Source: an uncultured Aquimarina sp.
GTDB lineage: Bacteria; Bacteroidota; Bacteroidia; Flavobacteriales; Flavobacteriaceae
Length of the DNA stretch: 44,394 nt
Reading direction: 5' to 3'
NCBI GenBank assembly: GCA_947493035.1
Contig: CANLOW010000013.1
Coordinates: forward strand, 1 to 44,394
The notes below the pieces were generated by a model. It searched no databases and had not been told where the DNA came from. It worked only from the letters and a program-made list of their open reading frames with translations. The position numbers and the translations under genes are program-made. Numbering within the stretch: position 1 is the first letter of the stretch; the number at the start of each line of letters is the position of its first letter. Below, in pieces: positions 18,594 through 27,185 of the stretch.

Positions 18594-19550
18594 CTATAAG
18601 AGACTCTCCCATGCTTTAAAAAAATCTTTATTATACAACACCTCTTTTTTCGTAGAATTCGTTAACCAAGTTAACTGTTTTGGACTTAAGTACGCATAAG
18701 GATCATTTCGGTTAATCAATGCGCTATTTATTTTTGTACGTTGTATTTCTGTAAGCGGAATATATTTTAAAGGACTATGTTGAATGTAATAATCCTCATC
18801 TTTAGAAGACCAGCTGAAACCTGATTCAGGAACTTTTTGCATGCTTTTACTAGATGCCAATTGTTTTAGTTTATTGGGAGATAATACCAAAGGGTTGTAT
18901 GTTACTTTTACAACTTCTCCATTCATGAAACCAGCACTAGTGGAGAGAACACCTTCAATATTTCCTAGATAACCTTCTCCCGACCAAAAGCAATACATTT
19001 TATAATATTCTTCTTTAAGATCAGTTGTGGTAGCGGTAATTTCTTTACCTAAAATTTCTACATATTTTGGAATTGATTTCTTCGATGCCTGCAAAGCTTC
19101 TATCATAGCATTATAAAGACCTTTCGATGAGTAATTACCAGCTACGCGTCTAGCTATATTTACTCCATTAGCATCAACAATGCGTACCACAGGGTTGTTC
19201 CATGAAGGTTCCTTGTATTTGTTTAAAACAACTCTATCTTTACCACCTTTGTTATTGTATATAGCTAAAGGTATAAACTCATTTTCAATAGCTTCTGTCA
19301 TTAGAGGATGTGATAAGACATGGTGTCCATAATTTCTACAAGTCATACAGCCAGGAACTTCTTGAAATAAAATTAATACAGGTTTATTTTCTTTTCTAGC
19401 TAAACCTAAAGCAGTTTCATAATCCCTATACCAACTTATTTTTCCAAGCTCTTCAGATTGGCTTTTCGGATTTGTTCGTTCTTGAGCATGTATTATGATA
19501 TTAAATAATAAAGAAATACTTAAAAAGAAGGATTTTATATAAGAAAACAT
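18594..19550 (-). CDS. Exported thioredoxin-fold protein with C-terminal MsrA-like domain
   Basis: The 318-residue protein has a signal peptide ending at IIIHAQ. Residues about 40-160 form a thioredoxin-like domain with C68-MT-C71 in EVPGCMTC, close to the VPGUxxT thioredoxin-like (seleno)protein group, with Cys in place of Sec. Residues about 183-235 (MYCFWSGEGYLGNIEGVLST, AGFMNGEVVKVTYNP) resemble the start of peptide methionine sulfoxide reductase MsrA, with the GCFW Cys kept as C187. The rest of MsrA is replaced by a family-specific tail (YYIQHSPLKYIPLTEIQRTK). A periplasmic redox or oxidised-protein repair role is likely; the substrate is unknown. It is monocistronic and divergent from dgt. 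Confidence 0.75.
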   Translation of the reverse strand: MFSYIKSFFLSISLLFNIIIHAQERTNPKSQSEELGKISWYRDYETALGLARKENKPVLILFQEVPGCMTCRNYGHHVLSHPLMTEAIENEFIPLAIYNNKGGKDRVVLNKYKEPSWNNPVVRIVDANGVNIARRVAGNYSSKGLYNAMIEALQASKKSIPKYVEILGKEITATTTDLKEEYYKMYCFWSGEGYLGNIEGVLSTSAGFMNGEVVKVTYNPLVLSPNKLKQLASSKSMQKVPESGFSWSSKDEDYYIQHSPLKYIPLTEIQRTKINSALINRNDPYAYLSPKQLTWLTNSTKKEVLYNKDFFKAWESLL

Positions 19551-19604
19551 AGCAAAGAATTTTTCGAATTAAATGAATAGTCCCCAAAAGCGGAGAAACA
19601 TTAC

Positions 19605-19612
19605 TATTTTTG
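19605..19612 (+). promoter_or_regulatory. Candidate -7 promoter element for dgt
   Basis: TATTTTTG is a perfect TAnnTTTG match, 23 bases before the dgt start codon. No clear -33 element sits at the expected distance. Confidence 0.4.
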
Positions 19613-19635
19613 AAGAATAATCTTAGATTTAGTGA

Positions 19636-20979
19636 ATGAACTGGGAACAATTATTATCATTAAGAAAACAAGGGGATAGAACGCAAAGACACCGAAAAGA
19701 TCAAGACGAGACTCGTTTGGGGTTTGAAGTAGATTATGATAGAATCATCTTTTCATCTGCATTTCGAAGTCTACAAGATAAAACTCAGGTAATTCCTTTA
19801 AGTAAAACTAGTTTTGTACACACTCGCTTAACACATAGTTTAGAGGTTTCTGTAGTGGGGAGGACTTTAGGGAGAAGAGTAGGTAAAGCAATATTAGAAA
19901 AGTACCCAGCATTACATTCGGTATGCGGTTATCATTTCAATGATTTTGGCGCCATAGTAGCAGCTGCTGCTTTAGCACATGATATCGGAAATCCTCCTTT
20001 TGGACATTCTGGAGAGAAAGCTATAGGCGAATATTTCAAATCAGGAAAAGGAAAAGCATTTCAAGATCAATTAACGCCAAAGAAATATCGAGATTTAGTA
20101 GATTTTGAAGGGAACGCTAATGGTTTTAAAATTTTAACAGAAAGCAAAGATGGTATCGAAGGAGGTTTACGATTGTCGTATGCTACTTTAGGTGCTTTTA
20201 CAAAATATCCAAAAGCTTCTTTGCCTCACAAACCTTCGAAGAAAATTGCCCATAAGAAATTTGGCTTTTTTCAAAGTGAAGCAACTTTTTTTCATGAAGT
20301 GGCTGAAAAATTAGGCTTAAGAAAACAAGAAATTGAAGGAGAGGTTTGTTATGAGCGTCACCCGCTAACTTTTTTGGTGGAAGCAGCTGATGATATTTGT
20401 TATACGATCATAGATTTTGAAGATGGAATTAATTTAGGATTATTAGATGAATCTTATGCGTTGGAGTATTTGATAAAACTGGTGAAGGATCGAATAAATA
20501 CAGAAAAATATCACGAATTAAAACAAACTTCTCAACGTCTAGCATATTTAAGAGCATTGGCAATAGGAGCATTAATCGATGATGCAGTGCGTGTTTTCTT
20601 AGAAAATGAAGAAGCAATTTTAGAAGGAGAATTTTATGAAAGTCTATTAGATAAAAGTGTTTATAAAGCACAGATTGCTGATATTATAGAGAAAAGCGTC
20701 GATAAAATTTACCAAAGTAAAGAAGTAGTAGAAAAAGAAATTGCGGGTTATCAGATTTTAAATACGTTATTAGATACCTATTGTACTGCAGTTGTTAATT
20801 TTCAAAATGATTCTTTAACTGCTTTTGACCGTTTGATTTTAAGAAATGAATCTGAGCAGTTTGACTATCAAAATGAAGATTTATATTTGCGACTGATAAG
20901 TATTTGTCAATATGTTGCTAGTCTTACGGATGGTAATGCGTTACAAAAATATAAAGAGATCAAAGGGATGGCATTATAA
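19636..20979 (+). CDS. dgt: Deoxyguanosinetriphosphate triphosphohydrolase-like protein
   Basis: The 447-residue HD-domain protein begins MNWEQLLSLRKQGDRTQRHR and has the motif SAFRSLQDKTQV. Metal ligands are H67 (RLTHSLEV) and the H115-D116 pair (LAHDIGNPPFGHSGE), with a later conserved Asp in EAADDICYTIIDFEDG. The family splits dNTPs, classically dGTP, to a deoxynucleoside and triphosphate and so tunes dNTP pools. Full length and intact. A membrane-protein gene starts 17 bp downstream. Confidence 0.93.
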   Translation: MNWEQLLSLRKQGDRTQRHRKDQDETRLGFEVDYDRIIFSSAFRSLQDKTQVIPLSKTSFVHTRLTHSLEVSVVGRTLGRRVGKAILEKYPALHSVCGYHFNDFGAIVAAAALAHDIGNPPFGHSGEKAIGEYFKSGKGKAFQDQLTPKKYRDLVDFEGNANGFKILTESKDGIEGGLRLSYATLGAFTKYPKASLPHKPSKKIAHKKFGFFQSEATFFHEVAEKLGLRKQEIEGEVCYERHPLTFLVEAADDICYTIIDFEDGINLGLLDESYALEYLIKLVKDRINTEKYHELKQTSQRLAYLRALAIGALIDDAVRVFLENEEAILEGEFYESLLDKSVYKAQIADIIEKSVDKIYQSKEVVEKEIAGYQILNTLLDTYCTAVVNFQNDSLTAFDRLILRNESEQFDYQNEDLYLRLISICQYVASLTDGNALQKYKEIKGMAL

Positions 20980-20996
20980 GCCTAGAAGAGGAATAT

Positions 20997-21644
20997 ATGA
21001 TTGAAAAACAAAATAATATGTATGCTAATTTTCATAAAGGGGTTAGTAACGAAGAAGTAGTTGAAATATTTACAAATGAAGAATTGTACGTTGATGACGC
21101 ACGTTTGGCTGCTTTTAGAACATTAAAAGAAAGAAACTACAGTTTTTCTTCTGAACAATTACAGGTAGCAGAAAAATTAGAACAAGAAGAACGTAATGTT
21201 GAAAAAGAAAAATTAGAACACAAACAAATTAATGAACAAGCAGTCGAAGCTCCTTTATGGTACTCGCCAGCTGCAATTATAGGATTTAGTCTCTTTTTTT
21301 CAACGCTGTTAGGATGTGTCTTATTAGGAATCAATTTTTTTAAGTCTGGTAAAAAGAATAAAATTCTTTATATCGTTATTGCTTGTGTAGTCTTGTTTAT
21401 TGTTGAAACGATGGTGATACAAATGACACAATTAAATTTTGTTGCTATCATGTTAACGAGAGCTATCGGAGGGTTTTTCTTAATAGAATTTTTCTGGAAA
21501 AGAGAATTAGGAAGCACCACAGCATTTACAAAAAGACCAATTTGGATTCCTTTAGCCATTACATTATTGGTATCGATGGGGCTATTTTATATGAATATAG
21601 ATCAATATTCAGAATTATTTAACCAATTACAGCATAAAGGATAA
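20997..21644 (+). CDS. Four-helix membrane protein with N-terminal coiled-coil region
   Basis: The 215-residue protein has a soluble N-terminal part of about 85 residues, including a Glu/Lys-rich helix (AEKLEQEERNVEKEKLEHKQ), followed by four hydrophobic spans (about 91-112, 120-140, 147-165, 181-199). ATG 20997 and ATG 21018 are both possible starts. It follows dgt by 17 bp and is probably co-transcribed. No characterised family recognised. Confidence 0.7.
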   Translation: MIEKQNNMYANFHKGVSNEEVVEIFTNEELYVDDARLAAFRTLKERNYSFSSEQLQVAEKLEQEERNVEKEKLEHKQINEQAVEAPLWYSPAAIIGFSLFFSTLLGCVLLGINFFKSGKKNKILYIVIACVVLFIVETMVIQMTQLNFVAIMLTRAIGGFFLIEFFWKRELGSTTAFTKRPIWIPLAITLLVSMGLFYMNIDQYSELFNQLQHKG

Positions 21645-21663
21645 TTCCTTGTTTTTACTATTC

Positions 21664-21685
21664 GAGTAAACTACCTTGGGGCAAG
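21664..21685 (+). repeat. Dispersed REP-like repeat, copy 1
   Basis: The core AGTAAACTACCTTGGGGCAA recurs in reverse orientation at 31501-31520 with one mismatch. A partner half, CAAGCCTTGGGGTAAT, lies about 40 bases downstream at 21726-21741. Together they look like a decayed hairpin repeat unit of the REP or mobile-element-end kind. No transposase is nearby. Confidence 0.5.
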
Positions 21686-21775
21686 CTCACAAGGCATTTA
21701 TATGAAATAAAGTTTTAACAAAAGACAAGCCTTGGGGTAATTATACTTTTTGGCGGTGTCTATAAAATCAAGATA

Positions 21776-21819
21776 AACTAAGAAAATGCCTTATCAGTGT
21801 ATTTTTCTTAGTTTTTTTT
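21776..21819 (+). terminator. Intrinsic terminator before the 2-hydroxyacid dehydrogenase gene
   Basis: AACTAAGAAAA pairs with TTTTTCTTAGTT around a loop of about 15 bases, then a T-run. It ends the dgt/membrane-protein transcript and sits just upstream of the next gene. Confidence 0.75.
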
Positions 21820-21838
21820 ATAACAAATTTGCAAGAGA

Positions 21839-22789
21839 ATGAAAGTATTACATCTGGATAATAATCATCCATTGTTGATCGAGCAACTGCAGGCAGAAGG
21901 CTTTCAAAATGACGAGAATTACAAAGGGTCAAAAGAAGAAGTAGAAGCTATTATTGGGCAATACGATGGAGTTATTGTTCGTAGTAGATTCAAAATAGAT
22001 GCCTCATTTTTAGAAGCTGCAACTAACCTAAAGTTTATAGGTAGAGTTGGGGCTGGTTTAGAAAGTATTGATTTAGATGCAGCAGCGGCAAAAAATGTAA
22101 CCTTGTTTTCAGCTCCTGAAGGGAACAGAAATGCTGTAGCCGAACATAATTTAGGAATGATCTTAAGTTTGTTCAATAAGCTAAACCGAGCTGATAAGCA
22201 GGTGAAAGAAGGAAAGTGGTTGCGAGAAGATAATCGTGGGGTTGAGCTTGATGGATTAACAGTCGGAATGATTGGTTATGGAAACATGGGAAAAGCATTT
22301 GCAAAAAAACTGAGAGGTTTTAATGTAGAGCCTATCTGTTACGATATCAAAGATGATGTAGAAGATAGCAATGCCGAGCAGGTAGACTTAGAAGAACTTT
22401 TCGAAAAAGTAGATGTGCTCAGTATGCATACTCCCTGGACACCATTGACTAATAAAATGATTAATGCTGAATTCATTAATAAATTTAAAAAGCCCTTTTG
22501 GTTTTTTAATACAGCCAGAGGAAAAAGTGTGGTTACTGAAGATTTAGTAGCAGCGTTGAAGTCAGGTAAAATATTAGGAGCAGGATTAGATGTTCTAGAA
22601 TATGAAAAGTTATCTTTCGAAGAGCTTTTTGATAAACCTTCAACGATGCCACAAGCTTTTCAAGAGTTAATGCAGATGGATAATGTATTATTAACTCCAC
22701 ATGTAGCAGGCTGGACAGTAGAAAGTAAAGAGAAACTAGCACAAACTATAGTCGATAAAGTACTTAAGGAGTTCGGAAATCAATTATAG
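21839..22789 (+). CDS. D-2-hydroxyacid dehydrogenase, phosphoglycerate dehydrogenase-like
   Basis: The 316-residue protein has the Rossmann NAD-binding motif G146-Y-G148-NM-G151 and the catalytic Arg/Glu/His set: R227 (NTARGKS), E254 (DVLEYE) and H288 (LTPHVAGW). It lacks the C-terminal ACT domain of long SerA proteins. The natural substrate could be 3-phosphoglycerate or another 2-hydroxy acid. A TTTG ends seven bases before the ATG, suggesting a very short or absent 5' leader. The FdhF/YdeP gene follows 41 bp downstream. Confidence 0.88.
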   Translation: MKVLHLDNNHPLLIEQLQAEGFQNDENYKGSKEEVEAIIGQYDGVIVRSRFKIDASFLEAATNLKFIGRVGAGLESIDLDAAAAKNVTLFSAPEGNRNAVAEHNLGMILSLFNKLNRADKQVKEGKWLREDNRGVELDGLTVGMIGYGNMGKAFAKKLRGFNVEPICYDIKDDVEDSNAEQVDLEELFEKVDVLSMHTPWTPLTNKMINAEFINKFKKPFWFFNTARGKSVVTEDLVAALKSGKILGAGLDVLEYEKLSFEELFDKPSTMPQAFQELMQMDNVLLTPHVAGWTVESKEKLAQTIVDKVLKEFGNQL

Positions 22790-22800
22790 GTAGTGCTCAC

Positions 22801-22818
22801 ATACCATGCATATGGTAT
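22801..22818. promoter_or_regulatory. 18-bp palindrome before the FdhF/YdeP gene
   Basis: ATACCAT-GCAT-ATGGTAT is a perfect inverted repeat with a 4-base centre, 12 bp after the dehydrogenase stop and 12 bp before the next ATG. It could be an operator or a small mRNA hairpin near the ribosome-binding region. Confidence 0.45.
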
Positions 22819-22830
22819 TAAACCTATAAG

Positions 22831-25125
22831 ATGTCTTTGAATAATAGAAATATTTCCATCACAGGAACTACAGATTTTTCAGAACTTAAAGTTACTGAGC
22901 CTTCAAACTATGCAGCAGGAATTAAAGCGGTAAAAGTAGCTTTAGATCATGCATTCAAAGAGATGGGGGTAGCGAAGTCTTTTAAAGGTTTGGCAAAAAT
23001 GAATCAAAAGGAAGGTTTCGATTGTCCAGGTTGTGCTTGGCCAGATCCAGAGAAGCCTTCCAAAGTAGCAGAATACTGTGAAAATGGAGCAAAAGCTTTA
23101 GCAGAAGAGGCGACTAACGAGAAAGTAGATCGCGATTTTTTTGCTAAATATTCCGTAGAAGAAATCTCTCAATGGACCGATTATAAAATTGGTAAAAGCG
23201 GGCGTGTTACCGCACCAATGATTTTACGTCCGGGGAAAGTGCATTACGAACCTATTGGATGGACGGAAGCTTATCAAGAAATTGCAAAGCATCTTAAAGA
23301 TTTAGATCATCCCGATCAAGCGATCTTTTATACTTCTGGACGATCAAGTAATGAAGCTGCTTTTTTATACGGTGTGTTTATTCGTGCGTTTGGAACACAT
23401 AATATGCCCGATTGCTCGAATATGTGTCATGAATCGAGTGGAGTAGCACTTGGCGAAACCTTAGGGATAGGAAAAGGGTCTGTTAAATTAGAGGATTTTG
23501 ATAAAGCAGAGGTGGTCTTGGTCATGGGGCAAAACCCAGGAACGAATCACCCTCGAATGCTTTCGGCTTTACAAAAGTGTAAAGAAAATGGAGGTAAGGT
23601 TATTAGTGTTAATCCACTTGAGGAAGCAGGGCTTATCCGATTTAAAAATCCACAAGAAGTAAAAGGAGTAATACAAGGAGGAGAAGCTATAGCAGATATT
23701 CATCTTCAAGTAAAGATCAATAAAGATATTGCTGTAATTAAATATATTTTGAAGCGTTTAGCAGCTTTAGATAAACTTACGGGGGACGTTTTTGATCATG
23801 AATTTATTGAGAAGTATACAGATGGTTATGCATCTCTACTAGATCATTTAGAAAAGTTTGATGAAGAATTGTTATTAATTCAATCAGGTGTTGAGGTGTC
23901 CAAATTAGATCAAGTAGTTGATTTATTAGCAAAAAAAGATAAGATCATTATTTGCTGGGCAATGGGATTGACTCAGCATAAAAATGGCGTTGAAAATATC
24001 AAAGAGTGTGTCAACCTTTTGTTATTGAAAGGTAGTCTTGGGAAAGAAGGTGCAGGAACTTGCCCTGTTCGTGGACATAGTAATGTGCAAGGAGATCGTA
24101 CAGTTGGTATAGTACATCATGCCTCACCAGCTTTTAATGAAGCATTAAAACAAGAATTTGGTTTTGAAGCACCTATTAAAAATGGCTATGATGTTGTAGA
24201 AGGAATCCAAGCAATGCACGAAGGTAAAGCTAAAGTATTTATGGCGTTAGGGGGTAACTTCGTTTCTGCAGCTTCTGATACGGCTTATACTGCCGAAGCA
24301 TTGCAGCAATGTGATTTAACTGTAAATGTTTCTACCAAGCTAAATAGAAACCATACAGTTGCAGGGAAAACATCGATTATTTTACCTACTCTAGGGCGTT
24401 CAGAATTCGATCAAAAAGATGGGAAACAACGTTTCTTTACCGTTGAAAATAGTATGGGAATAGTACACCGTTCTAAAGGATTACTAAAACCAGCTTCAGA
24501 TAATCTTAAAAGTGAACCCGAAATTATAGGGGGAATAGCCGATGCTTATTTTGAAGGAAATCACCCAGTAGATTGGAAGGCTTATGGCGAAAACTACGAA
24601 ATGATTCGCGCAAGTCTAGAAAATGTACTCACAGAATTTAAAGGGATTGAACAAAAATCTAAAGGTGCTGGATTTTATTTAGAGAATAATGTTCGCAACT
24701 TAGACTTCAGTAAGCTGCCTAAGGGGAAAGCACAGTTTTCTAATAATGAATTGCCTAAGCATGATTTAGTAGAAGATGAATTTATGCTAATGACGATGAG
24801 GTCTCACGATCAGTTTAATACTACGATTTATGGAATGAATGATCGTTACCGAGGTGTTTATAATGAGCGTCGCATTATTTTCATAAATCAAAAAGATATT
24901 GAAAAGTTTAATTTCAAGCCTTTTGAAATAGTCGATTTGGTTAGTAATTATGATGGAATTGAGCGTAAAGCAATCAATTTCAAACTTATTCCTTATAATA
25001 TTCCTCAAGGAGATTTAGGTGCTTATTTTCCGGAAACAAATATTCTAGTGCCAATTAATCATTTCGCGGATAAAAGTCAAACACCGATCAGCAAGTCTGT
25101 CGTAGTTAAGATTCTTAAGAAGTAG
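22831..25125 (+). CDS. FdhF/YdeP family molybdopterin oxidoreductase
   Basis: The 764-residue protein belongs to the molybdopterin (bis-MGD) oxidoreductase superfamily, FdhF/YdeP type. It has an N-terminal CPGCAW motif, the cofactor-binding region IFYTSGRSSNEAAFLYG, a Cys in NMCHESSGVALGETLG where formate dehydrogenases carry a ligand residue, VMGQNPGTNHPR, and a C-terminal MGD-binding domain (MRSHDQFNTTIYGMNDRYRG). YdeP is linked to acid resistance in E. coli, but the family's reaction is not settled. It has no TAT signal and looks cytoplasmic. Full length. Confidence 0.9.
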   Translation: MSLNNRNISITGTTDFSELKVTEPSNYAAGIKAVKVALDHAFKEMGVAKSFKGLAKMNQKEGFDCPGCAWPDPEKPSKVAEYCENGAKALAEEATNEKVDRDFFAKYSVEEISQWTDYKIGKSGRVTAPMILRPGKVHYEPIGWTEAYQEIAKHLKDLDHPDQAIFYTSGRSSNEAAFLYGVFIRAFGTHNMPDCSNMCHESSGVALGETLGIGKGSVKLEDFDKAEVVLVMGQNPGTNHPRMLSALQKCKENGGKVISVNPLEEAGLIRFKNPQEVKGVIQGGEAIADIHLQVKINKDIAVIKYILKRLAALDKLTGDVFDHEFIEKYTDGYASLLDHLEKFDEELLLIQSGVEVSKLDQVVDLLAKKDKIIICWAMGLTQHKNGVENIKECVNLLLLKGSLGKEGAGTCPVRGHSNVQGDRTVGIVHHASPAFNEALKQEFGFEAPIKNGYDVVEGIQAMHEGKAKVFMALGGNFVSAASDTAYTAEALQQCDLTVNVSTKLNRNHTVAGKTSIILPTLGRSEFDQKDGKQRFFTVENSMGIVHRSKGLLKPASDNLKSEPEIIGGIADAYFEGNHPVDWKAYGENYEMIRASLENVLTEFKGIEQKSKGAGFYLENNVRNLDFSKLPKGKAQFSNNELPKHDLVEDEFMLMTMRSHDQFNTTIYGMNDRYRGVYNERRIIFINQKDIEKFNFKPFEIVDLVSNYDGIERKAINFKLIPYNIPQGDLGAYFPETNILVPINHFADKSQTPISKSVVVKILKK

Positions 25126-25139
25126 ATTTAGTTGAAATA

Positions 25140-25619
25140 TTAATGCAGGGTTACATATTTAAAAATGATACTTTCATTTTTGTATAGGATTAAAATAGAA
25201 GAGTCTGAATTATCTCTGCTATAAAATTTTGGTTTGCTATAAGTTATCCAATTACCTTTTCGATGATTGATAAGGTTTTTCACTCGTTTAATTAATCGCT
25301 CATCTGATCGAATTTCGCTATAACCGTCTAACCACTGATGAATATTTTCTGGAGTTATTTTTACAATAAATTGATATTTTAAAGAAGAAGCTCCAGGTAA
25401 TGAAGGTCGATTAAAGGAAAAACCATTTACATTAAATAAATCAAATTCAGCATCTGAGAAATCACTAGGGTAATTAATCTCTTTCTTTAGAATTTCTACT
25501 CTTTCGATAGCAGCTTTGTAATTAGAGCTTTTTAGTTGGTTTTTAGTTGTATTTATATCATTACAACTATTGCACAATAAGATAAAAAGAAATAGCTTTA
25601 GGAGAATGTTATAATTCAT
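25140..25619 (-). CDS. Hypothetical lipoprotein
   Basis: The 159-residue protein begins with a lipoprotein-like signal (LFLFILLCNSC; likely lipidated C19 with Ser at -1, though Cys at -3 is unusual). The mature part has a KEINYPSDFSDAEFDLFNV region and a basic middle (DERLIKRVKNLINHRKGNW). No recognised family. It converges on the FdhF/YdeP gene, with 14 bp between stops, and has its own upstream region. Confidence 0.6.
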   Translation of the reverse strand: MNYNILLKLFLFILLCNSCNDINTTKNQLKSSNYKAAIERVEILKKEINYPSDFSDAEFDLFNVNGFSFNRPSLPGASSLKYQFIVKITPENIHQWLDGYSEIRSDERLIKRVKNLINHRKGNWITYSKPKFYSRDNSDSSILILYKNESIIFKYVTLH

Positions 25620-25836
25620 AGTTAGTTTTTTAGATATATAAACAGATATTACTAATCACATATATTCATAAAGCATTTTTTGTAATTAATTGAGTTGTTT
25701 GTGTGTGAATTTACTATAATTCAAATGAATAGTAATGATCAGAAACTTTGTTTGAAGAGAATAAAAGATTTTACTTTAGGTGTTTTGATAATTATTTAGC
25801 TCTAATAGAATTTATAACTTATCACATAAAGCGTCG

Positions 25837-25844
25837 TATCTTTG
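25837..25844 (+). promoter_or_regulatory. -7 promoter element for queE, near-leaderless
   Basis: TATCTTTG is a perfect TAnnTTTG match ending six bases before ATG 25851. Transcription in this phylum usually starts a few bases after this box, so the mRNA may start at or next to the start codon. The -33 element is weak. The TTG at 25842 lies inside the box and is therefore an unlikely start. Confidence 0.55.
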
Positions 25845-25850
25845 CAGCCT

Positions 25851-26486
25851 ATGATGACGAAAGCACAAATTGAAGAGCAGGTAAAACAAGGAAAGATGCT
25901 TCCTCTAATGGAAGAATTTTATACCATTCAAGGAGAAGGTTTCTATAAAGGAACAGCTGCCTACTTTATACGTGTTGGAGGTTGTGATGTCGGTTGTCAT
26001 TGGTGTGATGTTAAAGAAAGTTGGGATGCTGAATTGCACCCACCGACTGCAACAGAACGTATTGTAGATAGTGCCACAAAATATAGTGATACCATAGTAG
26101 TGACAGGGGGAGAACCTTTGACCTGGGATTTAACTCACTTAACAGCTGGTTTAAAGTCTAAAGGAGCAAAAACACATATAGAAACTTCGGGTGCTTACCC
26201 AGTTTCTGGAGACTGGGATTGGATTTGTTTATCTCCTAAAAAAACAAAACTTCCGGTAGATGAAATTTATCCATTAGCTCACGAACTAAAAATGATTGTT
26301 TATAATAAATCAGATTTAGAATTTGCTGAACAACAAGCAGCCAAAGTAGGGGAGGATTGCGTATTGTATCTTCAGCCAGAGTGGAGTAAAAAAGATAAAG
26401 TAGTTCCTCTAATTGTTGATTATGTAATGAATAACCCGAAATGGAAAGTTTCATTGCAGACACATAAATATTTGAATATACCATAA
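25851..26486 (+). CDS. queE: 7-carboxy-7-deazaguanine synthase
   Basis: The 211-residue radical SAM enzyme has C45-DVG-C49-HW-C52, the CxxxCxxC cluster motif, preceded by EEFYTIQGEGFYKGTAAYFIR and followed by TGGEPL and HIETSGA, all typical of QueE. It converts 6-carboxytetrahydropterin to 7-carboxy-7-deazaguanine in the preQ0/queuosine pathway. ATG 25851 is chosen over TTG 25842 because the latter overlaps the promoter box. No other queuosine gene is in the window. Confidence 0.92.
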   Translation: MMTKAQIEEQVKQGKMLPLMEEFYTIQGEGFYKGTAAYFIRVGGCDVGCHWCDVKESWDAELHPPTATERIVDSATKYSDTIVVTGGEPLTWDLTHLTAGLKSKGAKTHIETSGAYPVSGDWDWICLSPKKTKLPVDEIYPLAHELKMIVYNKSDLEFAEQQAAKVGEDCVLYLQPEWSKKDKVVPLIVDYVMNNPKWKVSLQTHKYLNIP

Positions 26487-26674
26487 CCCTTTATTGGTCT
26501 CAGGAATAGTTAAAACTATATACTTTAGTACATCTTACTTTTAGTTTCTAAAAATTTTATCAATAGCTATATACATTAAGTTATAGCCCTTATATAGATT
26601 ATGTATTTTAAAGCCTATAGCTTACAGCAATAAGTGGGTCAATCCGAAATTTGTGAATAAGCACAGTTACCGTC

Positions 26675-26694
26675 ATTTCCGCGGAGGTGGAAAT
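26675..26694. repeat. REP-like palindrome
   Basis: ATTTCC-GCGGAGGT-GGAAAT is a hairpin with an unusually GC-rich centre for this genome. It resembles the intergenic hairpin repeats common in Bacteroidota genomes. I see only this copy in the window. Confidence 0.4.
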
Positions 26695-27133
26695 CTCCTG
26701 AACTAAATATGATATTTTCAATTTATAATAATGATTTGTAATTCCTAGTGAGGGAGATTCCTCTGTAATTTTTTCAAAATTCGTGGGGTGACACACAAAA
26801 TGAACACAATGTTTCCTAAGTTTTAATCTTGAGCTGAAATGTGTTTTAAATACGTTTCATTGATGATTACTTTGTATTTGTCAGATTTTCAAAAACTTAA
26901 ACTATTAAAATGGAAAGATCAATTATTTAGATGTTTTATACTTTTCGATAATTCAAAATCGAAAATGTTTTCACTTGTAATCTGAATTTTATTTTTCAGA
27001 TTTGTTAGCCTTTTACTTTTCATGGTGTGCTTTTGTGCTATTAAAGTTTGAATTTTTATGAAAATAGAGTAGAAGTAAATGAAGGGTTTTAGGATGTTTA
27101 ATGATTTATTTGCAGTTGAGATTTGATATGTCA

Positions 27134-27151
27134 TTGTTTCAAATGAAACAA
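27134..27151. promoter_or_regulatory. Perfect palindrome, probable operator of the GH86 gene
   Basis: TTGTTTCA-AA-TGAAACAA is a perfect inverted repeat 34 bp before the GH86 start. It overlaps a possible -33 TTG; a weak -7-like TGAATTTG follows at 27160-27167. The arrangement suits a repressor or activator responding to algal oligosaccharides. Confidence 0.55.
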
Positions 27152-27185
27152 GTAGTGATTGAATTTGTAAACTAAATAAATAATT

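Larger units (their letters stand above)
26487..27185. other. 700-bp non-coding region upstream of the GH86 gene
   Basis: I find no credible gene. It holds a GC-richer REP-like palindrome at 26675-26694, an imperfect palindrome starting TGAAATGTGTTT at 26835-26859, and a perfect palindrome at 27134-27151 next to the probable GH86 promoter. Short minus-strand ORFs here lack coding character. Confidence 0.6.

Noticed and set aside
21645..21838. Intact insertion sequence around the REP-like repeat
   Set aside because: No transposase ORF and the two halves are only about 75 bp apart with unrelated sequence between.
26608..26796. 62-aa minus-strand ORF
   Set aside because: It spans the REP-like palindrome, which creates the odd EISTSAEMTV stretch; no start signal or coding pattern.
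26919..27134. 71-aa minus-strand ORF upstream of the GH86 gene
   Set aside because: Low-complexity Lys/Ile/Asn-rich composition typical of AT-rich non-coding DNA, and it lies in the region carrying the GH86 regulatory palindromes.
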